In this document: in pieces, positions 36,501 to 48,500 of the stretch
How the letters are laid out: every line of letters starts with the position of its first letter
How positions within the stretch are numbered: the first letter of the stretch is position 1
DNA from: Branchiostoma floridae
Taxonomy: Eukaryota; Chordata; Leptocardii; Amphioxiformes; Branchiostomatidae
Direction of reading: 5' to 3'
NCBI RefSeq assembly: GCF_000003815.2
Contig: NC_049984.1
Location: 5,098,491-5,162,490 of the forward strand
DNA: 64,000 nucleotides
The notes under the pieces: generated by a model
The model's input: only the letters and a program-made list of their open reading frames with translations
What the model was told of the DNA's origin: nothing
Databases searched by the model: none
Position numbers and translations under genes: made by a program

Positions 36501-39500
36501 ATAAACATACAAAACACAGGGAATGATAGATTTGGTACTGGTCTTTAATTTAGTTTGTTGGCAGTTGACAGTAACCTTTACATGTAACAGCTTGCAAATA
36601 CTGGAGGATTTATGACTGAAATACACATTCTGTAAGTTCTTCAAGTGAAAATCATGAGTACGTTTATTTGAAACACTAGTAGTGACAATGGAAGGCAGAA
36701 CAACTGGAAAAATTTCAAAACTTTAAAAAATGTGAATGTTCTTAAGATCTACAGTATCAAGAGCTGTCCTGACCTTGAATTTGTGATGTGAACCCTCCCA
36801 TGGACGAGAAGGGAGTCTGCCCCGCGGACGTGGAGAGAGGGGGGAACTGGTCACGACTGGATGAGTCCTTCTGGGAGGTCGGAGGGGGTGCGAAGGCAGC
36901 CGCCAGGGGGTTGGAGGAGGGTATCCCCCCACTGGAACTGCTGGATCCCAGTCCTACATGACAGATAGAAGACATTAGTTTATAACATTTAGTCTCACAA
37001 TACCAGACTCCCGCCTGGCCAAATAAGGGGACTTTGGCCATGTTAGGTATAAAAGCCTAGTAGGAGTTACTTGGCCTAGGAGTGTTGGCCAGCCTGGCAT
37101 TTCCTTAGGTTGCAACCTGTACTCCCCTGGCATGTTTTCTGCCTTATTTGGCCAATTTTTACTATTTTTCCAGCGACCTGTGAAGCCTGGTAGAGGCTAA
37201 TATAACATGGGACAGGAACAGTTCTTTGAATAGCCTAAAATGGCCAACTATGTTCAAAAATTGTTCAAAACCAAAACGCAATTTTTCATAACTACATGTA
37301 TAGTGTAAACTGAAGATGATGATTAAACAGAGATGGGCACCATCTATGCACCATGCGGGAAGGACTTTGACTTTTTTTTTACTTTTTGACTTGTGTAGTG
37401 CATACACCTCCATTAGCGAGAATGATTTTTTTTTACAAAGAGATATTCAATAGCAGAAGATATGAGCCTACTCAATTTAATAAAGTTTAAAAATTAATAA
37501 ATAATTTATATTGTATACCTAGTGCCAATATATGTGTGTTAACCTCAAACAAGAACACATCTAACCTCAGAATAACTTGAGTTAAACAGATCTACTTTGA
37601 ACTGTTTTAAAAACTTTTGACATTTTACTGGAAGTGACCCAACAGAACAGACAATCCTGCCTGAAGGGGGTCTAAAAAGGTATTGGCTATGACAAAATAG
37701 CCTGGTCTGATGCTTAAGTAGCTCACCTTGCATTTGTGACGTGAGGCTGCCCATGGAGGAAAACGAAGTCTGTCCTGAACTGGAGAAGGGTGGGAACTGG
37801 TCCCGCGAAACCGGGAACTGCTTCTGTGGAGACTGCGGCGGCGCAAACGACGCAGCAAGCGGGTTTGCCGACTGAAATCCACCACCGATGGGACCTGGTC
37901 CAATGCTCCCCGGGCCGATACTCCCCGGTCCGATACTCCCTGGACCAATACTGCCCGTTCCGATGGCCCCCGACCCGATTGTTCCCGATCCGATCGTACC
38001 CGATCCGATTGGTCCTCCCCCAATGTTCCCCGGAGCGAGAGGTCCTGGTCCGATAGTTCCGGCTCCAGAGTTCCCGCTCAGGGATAAGGAGGATATTCCA
38101 GCCAGAGGGTCGATCTGGGACACGTACGGGAGGTCATCGCCCTTCCAACCTGGGGACAGGTGCGGCTGGAACACAGGGGCGAAAGTTTAAGTGATATATA
38201 TCAACGATCCAGTTCATTCCACTTGTTCTTCCACTGGTCGTTACAGGAAGACAGACGCTATGTACAGTATTTACAGGTTCATTGTAGTAGGAAACTTCCC
38301 CTAGTTCTTTGTGACAACTGCAAAGAACAGAGGACCATGGCTTAACGTCCCACCCTAAGGACTACAACCCTTTCCAGTAGTGTGCATGTCGGGTAAGCGA
38401 CACAGCTGGAATGGAACTCCCAGTCCCTGAGGCAACCACTGGACTACGCACACTAATTTACCTGGGCAAGGAGTATTTAGTACACATTACTTTTAACTTT
38501 TAGTGCATCTTTTAAATGCTTAATCAAATAGTCTAGTTGACCCTTGTTGTTGAAGTCCTACTATGTTTCTATAGTTTCTACATTGTATAGTATCACTACA
38601 TGCTCGTGTTATGGTTTTATCAATATTTAGCACACATTACTTTTTTCTTTTTTACATAGAACAAATGAAAAATTCTACATTGCTAGAACTTCCTTTTCTA
38701 GGTACAAGGCTACAAATGTACGTGTAGGCATATGAACCACCACTTTTACACTACATCTTCCAGCTATCAATGAGATGCTTGCAAAGGTCTATGATTAAAT
38801 GTGGCATAAAAGGCTGGAATTAGGTGTTATATTTCCCCATACATACTACTTTTTTAAGTGAAAAAAAGGCAAAGACCTGACAGACATATTTTACCAATTT
38901 CCTGTCTGAAGACCACATAAAACTGTAAGCAACTTTGTAACACAAACACCATACTCAGAGCCACATTTTGAAACAACACCAAAATAACTGTAGACACACA
39001 TGAAGACAAAGAAACACACAGACTGAAAACAATACTCAGGAGGCATCAACCCACCTGTGATGTGATGACAGGTGAGATGTTCTCCAGGCCCGAGGTGGGA
39101 GGCAGTCCGCTGGGCGGACGCTGCTTGATGGAAACATTCGCTGCTCCGGGCGGCGGCTGTCTCGCCTTGTTCAGGATCTGGCTGCAGTTCCCCACCATCG
39201 TCAGGATCGTCTCCGACAACTCCTGCGAAACGTTGTTGGCGCAGGCCTGCAGGCAGGCTAGCATGGTACCTGTAATCAACAAAGAATTAATCTTCTTGGC
39301 AATCTTCAGAATCTAGTAAATAACACTCTTGATTTCAACAGTCTTCGGCATCTTCTCATTTCTAAGTAATGTTAAAAATGTGTTTGTGTAATGTAGTTTG
39401 ATCAAAACACATAAGAAAGATGAATTTTTCAACACTAGACAAAGATTTAAAGTGAGGGAACTTTCCTATCATATAGTTAAAAAGAATATTAGCATGTTGC

Positions 39501-42500
39501 TCTGTCCTGTTACTAATGTACTATATTGATCAGTAAAAAAAACATGGAAGTACCTATGGTTTCCGGAGGAAGCTGTGCTGACTTGGGCGGTTCCTTGTCG
39601 GGGGGCGGTCCTCCCATGACCTGGGGCACGCGGCGCTTCAGGAAGGTCACGCAGGCCTGGATGAAGGGTTCGCCGTGCTCACGGATCTTATCGGTCAGCC
39701 ATTTGTCCAGCTTGAGGTACTCGCGGCGCGAAGCCAGGCAGGCGAGGTCGATGACGAAGGCAAAGGGAGTGCCGTTCAACAGCATGGAGAGTGCCTGGGT
39801 AGAAAAACACCACAATATAAAAATCAGAGAAGAGAAAATCAAATTCAAAAGCAGGGCTTGAAATACCACCTGCATATGCAGGTTAGTGCAGGTAAAATTG
39901 GAGTTGTGCAGGTAATTCTGGTGTCTACCTGCACCTTACCTGCACTGGTCCATGTAGTGGGTTTTATACATAAATGTCATATGATGTAGGTGTAAAATGG
40001 ATTGTTATTAGCTACACGACCTATAAAGTATAAAAGAAAATATAGCATGGTTCCTGAACAATTTTAGTATGATCCATAGTTCCAAAATTCAGAGTGGTAC
40101 AGGTAAAATTTGTCTGGTGCAGGTAATTTTCAATGTTACCTGCACCAGTGCAGTATTTCGAGCCCTGAAAAGTCACCTTATAGAAATTGCAGTTCATGGA
40201 TACAGTGTGCATGTATGTACCAGTAGTATTGCAGAATGTTTCCTAGAGATACTATGAACATTTTAACTCATTGAACAATCCAAGAGCCAGAAAATTAGTA
40301 CCAATCCTTTTGGCAAAACAGCCAAAATGTATGAAATAATGAAAAAGAAAGTTGTACATGAAATGCTCCCGAATGATGAATCACTTCCTAAATAGTGTGG
40401 GGGTTTGCTAATTAAGTTAATGACCAGCTTTCTAATAGCGTTTACAATGACATCACACCAGGTCAGTCACTTATAACCAGCACATAGCCCCCTAAGTCAC
40501 TGGCAGGTGTTATGTCATCGTTAACAATGAGGGAAAAAGGCAATTAAATCTTAACCACATGGTCCAGAAATTGCCTCGTCTTACCTGTGCGACGTCTAGG
40601 ATGCTGCATCATTTACAAGGCTTAGTGTAAAACTAAAGAAGAGTACTAAATGTTGCAAAACAGATGTTAAACAGAGAACGAGCCATCGTTCCTTACATCT
40701 ACTTGGACCTGAATGAAATCTCTCGTCTTACCTTTAAATCCTGAGCCACATCCAGGATCCTGGAGAGCCTCTGTTGGTCGTGTGCCTCTCCCCTCATGTA
40801 CCATAGTTTGTAGTTGTTAACGACCCATGTCATTTGCCATACGTGCAATAAACTTTGACTTGACGCTTACCTTTAAGTCCTGAGCCACATCCAGGATCCT
40901 GGAGAGCCTCTGTTGGTCGTGTGCCTCTCCCCTCATACACCATAGTTTGTAGTTGTTAACGACCCATGTTATTTGCCATACGTGCAATAAACTTTGACTT
41001 GACGCTTACCTTTAAGTCCTGAGCCACATCCAGGATCCTGGAGAGCCTCTGTTGGTCGTGTGCCTCTCCCCTCATGTACCACTCAGCCATGGAGTGCATG
41101 ACGAGCTGGCGGATGGAGGGGCTCTGTCCCTGGCCATGCCAGGCGTAGTGCAGGACGATGGCGGAGTTGGGGTGGGAGCCCAGGAAGATGGGCATCAGGG
41201 TGGAGATCAACTCGTGACGAAGGGTGTGCCAATTGGGCTGGAAAAAACAGCAAAAATTCTTTTATCAAAAACATTTCTATCAAAAATATTTTTCAAAAAT
41301 TATATTTTTATCAAAAATATTTTTTCAAAAATGATATTTTTATCAAAAATATTTTTTCAAAAATGATATCTTTATCAAAAATATTTTTTGGTGAAATATT
41401 TTTTCATACAAAAAATGTGTTGAAAAATGTTTTTAATCTGTCTTTTAATACTACTAAAAAGGGGGGGAAAAAGGGAAGACATCATCTAAGACAGTCTCTA
41501 ACTTCTAAGGGAAAGTGGGCACAAGTCACAAGGATAAGGGCACAGTGCTTGTGTTACCCTTTAAAGAAAAAAACTCTGGTGGACAATTATCTACAGAAGT
41601 AGAAAGGTAACATTTTTGCAAAATGTTTTCCCTCTAGCCTTGTGTCAAGCTACTCACATACAATAGTATATACCATTAAGCTCGCCTCAAAGTAGTGTGT
41701 TTGAGTGAAATGGGAGCTATGAATGGGGGTATCTGAGTAGCCTGACTTGATAATAGCCAACCCATGTAGACAGCCCAGCCTTTTCCAGAAACCTTTTCTG
41801 CTAGGAGAGAGAAAGAAAAAGAACGTACCAGAAAATATAATATGTTTTCTCCTTCAGGGAAAACATAAGAAAACAATGCTATGGTCTTGCTTTGTATGTA
41901 AGAAGAAACTAACAAAAAAATATGTGTGTGACTCACATTGACCTGCAGTAGCCCCAGGACCAGCATGTCTGGGCAGTGCTTGATGGGAAAGTTGAAGAGA
42001 CCTTTGACCTGGTCGTAGTGACCCAGCTCGGACAGCCGCAGCAGAGTTTCTATCAAGTCTAGGGACTTCCTGCAGATAGACACATAAAGAGTACAGTTAT
42101 TCAAACAAGCTTATCAGAACCTTCAATATCAGATTGGTAAGTCACATGCAAAGTAGTTATTCAAACAAGCTTCTTTGCACAACTGAATCTTCTTTCACTT
42201 GTATTCTGTAAAAAAAGGTAGTCCCATCGAAGGGACAGTGAGTTGTTATCCACTGTGTCTAAAGCACGGCATTAAAAGGTGGAGCCCATTCATCTTCTTC
42301 TACGGTCTTTTACCTCCCAGACTAAAGTCTGGTAATCAGTCTTACACCTGGGTAGAGTGAGGAAAGTCATATTATAGTGCCTTTTCTAAGGGCACTACAT
42401 TGGTAGGATGTCAGAGGATTCAAACCCAGGACAGTAAAACCAAATGAAATGTTTAAAAAATTGATCTTTACCTACAAAATTTGTGGAGTAGTCTGTTAAA

Positions 42501-45500
42501 CTCAGCTATTGCTCAAACGTCATAACCTCTAGTGGTTTGATTTGATTTGATTTATCAGAATTGCAAAACAGTATAATACCTGTGGGTCACAGGCAGCAGT
42601 AGGCTGGTTTTGTGATCCACACATTAATAAATGTGCATACATTAAATAACATTAATACACTGAAGCATTGAATAAAACCATTAACGTTACATACCATAAT
42701 TCTACATTCAAGACGTGATCTAGAATATATATATCAGGCAATATTAGTGGTACAAGGTAGCCTGCAAGGGGTTTTAGGGACAACTTACCAGGTGGCTATT
42801 TCTCTGTTTTCATCATCAGGCGGAGACTTTAAGATGTCGATGACGACTTGGTGACAGGGGAAATCAGCAAAACAGAACACGTCTGGGCTGGATAGAGCCA
42901 CTTGGAACCACGATAGCTAGAAGTTACGGAGGAAAAACAGTGTTACAACCACAACCAATTTGGTACAATAACGCATCAAGATTAACACAGAAGCTAGGAA
43001 AACCAGCAAAACCAACAAACATACATACAACACACAGCTGATACAGCCAAATCAATCCCCTTTAAAATGAACAAGCAAACATTTTAACTGTTTTGTGAAC
43101 ATTTTGAATTGTTGTTTCAACTGGTTTCTGAACATTTTGAACTGTTCTTCCACCTTACAGATGTACTTTTGTGAGCAGTTTCATGTCCTAGTCTGTACAA
43201 GGCTGACATACAATAATAACAGAATCGTCCAGGGTTGTAGCCAGCGCCTGTCCTTGCGGGACGGGGACGGAAAATAATTTTGCCCATTCTGTCCTCTGTG
43301 ACGGACAAAAGTCGATATGTAAAGATATAAAAAAGACAGATGCTGTTGAATAGCTTAGTCTACCGGCAAAATTTACACCTCAAAATGCAGAAAATGGCGG
43401 TTTAGAGGGTCTAGATTTCAAATTTTTTTGCGGAGCATGCCCTAGGACCCTCCAAGGAACGCTCGGCGTCTCGTGCCCTGGGTGCTCGTTAGGATTCAAT
43501 ATCGAGGGGACAGAAAATGATTTCAGGATGGCTACAACCCTGGAATCGTCTATTCAGAGGACTTACCTGTCCCTCTGTGTTCTTCCACTGGCGATACATC
43601 AGGTCAATGGGAAAGACGTCCTGATTGGCCAGGGCCCTGGTGAGGGCAGAGGTGAGGAGCCGTAGCCCCTGGGAATCCTTTATAAGCAACCCGGGGTGGT
43701 CCAGCTCAAATATCACCTCTCGCCAGTTCAGGTGGGGAGCCTTTGAATCAATCAACAACCATCAGTTAACTACACAATAACTTTGCGACAGTAACTGACA
43801 GTATATACATATCTCTATGCTTTTCCTGTAAATAAAGTGCATGCTAACAAGCTTTTAACCAATCCTCTGATCTAACCAATCCTCTGATCCTTCTCACTAT
43901 AAAACTGTATCGGATACTGTGTTTGTCAACTAAAAAGACAAACAACCTCAGGAAATTCAGATTCACTAAATTACATGTATCTTCATACTAATGCAATTCT
44001 TCAAGTAAAAGTAAAAAGATCTTGGCAAGACCAAAATCCTGTCCATTCAGTTCTTTCTTGTCAGTTTTAATAGGACTTCACAGTGTGATGAACAATATGA
44101 TAATGCCCTCACCAGATCCTGCAGCAATACTTTGAATACCATGGTAAATTGAAAATGAATAAACAAACAAACAAACAGCTTTCATAGTACAAACAATATC
44201 ATAAGACCCTCACCAGATCCTGCAGCACATCTACGAAGACATCCACGGACCAGGACTGGGCCTGGCCGCCCTCCGACTTGTCCTTCCCTTCACTCCATAT
44301 ACTGCCTCCTGGGCTGGTCAGGGACTGCGGAAAGAAAAGATCATTTATTACACTAACTGTAGATTCATCTATGTTTGCATGGGGTCCATTTCGAGACGGA
44401 ATGAAAAGTAGGTGTCCCCGGATAGTTTGTAGTTTAAGGCACTGCAGAAACATGATTTTTATTACACTACCTGTAGATTTATGTTTACGGGGAGTTCATT
44501 TCAAGGTAGGGAGAAAAGGGGAGGCATTTGCAGTGTTAGTTTAAAGTTTTACAGTTTAAATTGCAACAGGAAATAGAAAACTGCGACCATGAAAATTGAG
44601 GACATAAAACCACCATGATAATTTCAAAGTTTACAGTATATCAACACAAGACAGGTTTGGGGTAACAGCTTGAGAGTGGAGCCAAGCGTGGAGGTTGAAA
44701 TATTTGTTATCTTTTTTTAAATCATTGCCTAGGAAACAATGATGTCTCCTGAACAAACATATTTTTTACTTAACAAAACAAACTTTCGCACATTTTACAT
44801 GACTTCTATTGGTTGAAGGGACCTTCTGATATATGCAGCGAAGATTGATCAATTTCAGACGACATCTTCCTCACCTGTAGCGGAATGCTGTCTGACAGCC
44901 CGACATGTGTGCGAGCCATCATCCCCAGAACCCGGGCCACCACCGCAGGGGTGACCTCACGGACACCGAACTGCAGCAGGGTGTTCCTACATTCTTCAAC
45001 ACTGTAGTAAGGAGGAAGTGGCAAGGTGGTGTTGTGTTCAGGGTAGTTGACATAGATTCAAAGGGTTCTGGGTTCAAATCCCTAGCAGGACCCAATGTTG
45101 TGACATTGGGAAAGGCTCATGGAGTTAATCCACATACTGGGACAAATGTAGTATGTTCTCAAATGTGCTTGAGTTGCCACTCTTCCCAAACTTACTAGCT
45201 TTCACCTGAGGAAACAGTTGAGAAGAGCCTTTCCCAACGACATAACATTGCAAATCGAACCCAGGACCATTTAGGTTCTAAGTCCAGCACAGTCAATTAC
45301 TTTCAATGATTACAAACCAAACTTAAGACTCTAACTGCACCAAGTAGGTAAAAAAGATTAGATAATTGTTTGAAACAGGGACTGAGCAAACATTGGTGAG
45401 ACACATAAAGATACCTGATATATAACTTTACCCCACCTATTGATGGCGAGACATGGTAAGTTTTAAATCTTACCTGGCACAGCAGCCATATCCAACTTCT

Positions 45501-48500
45501 TGCATCAATTCAGCCAAAGAACCCTCCATCTATGCAAAATACATATAAATTACTGACAAGCATCTTAATAAATAGTACCAAGCTAGTGAAAAAAAGTTCA
45601 CCACTTTAAAACAAACACTATATATGGCCTCCTTTGGTCAATATTGACCATGATAAAATCCTAATACATAACAGCCCTACAGCGTTGGCTGTGATTAAAC
45701 AGTCCTATACGAGAATGACAGTCTCTGCCACATAGGACACATCTGTAAGCTGACTCAGGTCTGTTGCAGAGTTTTTTTCGCAGGATCCGCTTTCTTCTGC
45801 TATGTGCATCAGTCTGATTTTTGCTGCCCGGACAGTGTGCATCTCTAGATCTATCATACAAACATACACGAAACACTAATATTTGCGTGGAGATTAAGAA
45901 CACTGTACAGTGACTAGAACCCACCATATCTCTTGGCACAGTGCTTGACTCTCCTTGACTAACCAGTCGCTCTATCGTGATGTCCTGTTTGTCTGGGTAC
46001 AGGAAAGGTGTCAGAACCACCGGACACCTCTCGTTGGGGAAATCTGCAGGCAAAAATGGAAAAGAAACACTCAGAAAAATTGATGTACAGTCAAACTTGT
46101 CTATAGTGACCACTTAAGAGAATTGACTGTGACTCTGTTAGCACTGTGTATCTTAAGTTACGGAAAGTCTATGCCCCCCCTGTTCTCTATTCAGGGATTG
46201 TTGGAAACCCAGATATGAATGAATTTTATTGCTCAACGATCTCACAGGGTACAATGTATGGCAACCAACAACAACAGATAGACATGGCCTCTTTTGCTCA
46301 CCTTGCAGCAATGGGAGAGGGCGGGGGGAATCATAGACTTTTTAGAATTTATGATCCATTCTGGAACTTAAGATCCACTGTTAATCAAGTCTCAAGTTCT
46401 ATCTAAATGGTGAGATGTAACAAAAGTGGTGGATTCATGATGTCTTGACAAAGTTTGGAGTTGCTAAGCTGAAAATTTTAGTTAAGCTCACCTTTCTTGT
46501 TAGAACTTACAGTTCAACTTTGATCCAAAATGACTTATACTGGCTCACCTTGTTTTAGGATAGCTATGAATGCTTCCTTCTGCTCAGCGCCGATTCCAAA
46601 CTTGTCCTTGGGTCCGTGTAAATGGATGAGCAGCAAATGGAGCACCTGGATAGCGATGTCGTTCAAACTTTCCTCAGAACCACTGTTCAGGTCTGGGTGG
46701 AAAAACATAAGCAAATGTTAGTGTGGCTGTATAGATTTTGTAAATAAACTTAATGAGGAAGAAAGTAGGTACATAGTACTGCAGTGATAGTGCAGAAACT
46801 CAAGTGACTGAGTGTTCACAGTATCACATTTTACATCTCATATCCACTCTTAACCCTTCTTGGATTGTCCTTGTAAGGAATTTTGTCTAATGAGTTTTTA
46901 TTTATCTCAGATGTAAACAAATGCAATGTACATCTGTATCTGTATCTGTATCTATATAGCCGGTATAACCGCCCTTCGGCGTAACACACCAGCTTCGCAG
47001 GCACGCGGTGCAGCAGCAGCTGGTTATATTACACTGGACGATCCGTCATACCTAACTTTTGCACATCTATCTGCAAGCGTTCTTTAAAACTATCCAGAGA
47101 AGATGCCCCTACTGTGCTTGGTGATAACAAGTTCCACTCTACGATAGTTCTGGGAAAATACGAATTTTTGAACACATCAATGTAATACAACAACCTCCGT
47201 TGTCTTGTGAGACCACCAATAAGCAGCACAACATATGCTCAAGAACTCTTTACANNNNNNNNNNNNNNNNNNNNNNNNNNNNNNNNNNNNNNNNNNNNNN
47301 NNNNNNNNNNNNNNNNNNNNNNNNNNNNNNNNNNNNNNNNNNNNNNNNNNNNNNACATTATTTTACTGTTGATGTCAGATGTCAAGTTTTATGCTGATTG
47401 TATCTTAATTCTTTGCAATGTTTAACGAAGCAGAAATTGAGTGTAAAAATGATGTAAAAACCAATGCAATTCAGGGACTTGAATGTTCATTGTGCAATAA
47501 AGTTTTAAGTATATACTGTAAAGTATCATAATGTTGAACAGTAAGAGATGAACAAACTTGAACAGTACCCACCAGGATCAGTGAAGGTTCTGAGCAGATC
47601 AGGAAGTTTCTGTTTCACAAACTGGGCGGCTGGAAACGGAGAAACAACAAGTTGTTCATGTCACTGAATGGTTTACAAAGCTAATGACTAAAATAAGCTT
47701 GAAAGCATGCAACTTAATACTTACAAACAATGGTTCAAGTGCTGGATATCTCTGCTTTTACAGAACTCAGACAGCTTGCATAATTCAACCTAAAGGGTTT
47801 CTGTAATGCGAATTTGTAAATGTGTCGACTTACCGTAGTTTCGAACCTCTAGAATGGACGAATTTAACAATGCAAGCCCAAACACAACCTGGAAAAGGAA
47901 AAAGTCACCTGGTCACAAAGTTTAGCTTAATCTAACAGGTTCTGACAAGTTTGAACACAACAAAACAGTCAAGAAATAAACTCATTTACAAAACATTATA
48001 TCAACTAGGGCACTGCAGATTGGATGCATCTCTTGCAAGAATAATTTCAGCCTTTGTAACTAGACTAAAAACCTATAAAATTCAGAACTCACCTCCTGGA
48101 TTTTGTTGAGTTTGAGAACCTTGGTCAGCTGAGGAAAAAGCTGCACAGACGGCTTTAAACTCTGAAAAAGTCATTGTGTATAAGATAAAGCAGTAATGTT
48201 CAAGTGAGGTGATGCATGATGCTCTTTTCAGGTAACTAGTAAATACATGGTGCAATCCGACTTCCCTACATCTCACATTTTTTGGCAAAGCACACAGGGT
48301 CATCACACTCTTCTCGATAAGTGTGATGATTTCTTTTACTTGCAGAAGTTTGATGCTTGAGGTTAGCACCTGCAGTTCCTTCATATACAAGGCCATTTCT
48401 GCATCACTTGAAGAGTGCCATCCTAGCAATGATCAAATTACTGAATGAACTACTATAACATTTTTTAATGTGTTATATAGCATGGGACTTTGACTGTAGC

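Noticed and set aside
37790-38190. Plus-strand open frames rich in P-G-P-I-L-P repeats, collagen-like at first sight
   Set aside because: Reverse-strand reading of the coding pentapeptide minisatellite in CNOT1 exon 18; splice phases and homology support the minus strand.
40570-40600. Possible alternative micro-exon between CNOT1 exons 15 and 16
   Set aside because: It has AG and GT borders but is 19 nt and would shift the frame; better read as a decayed exon 15 end.
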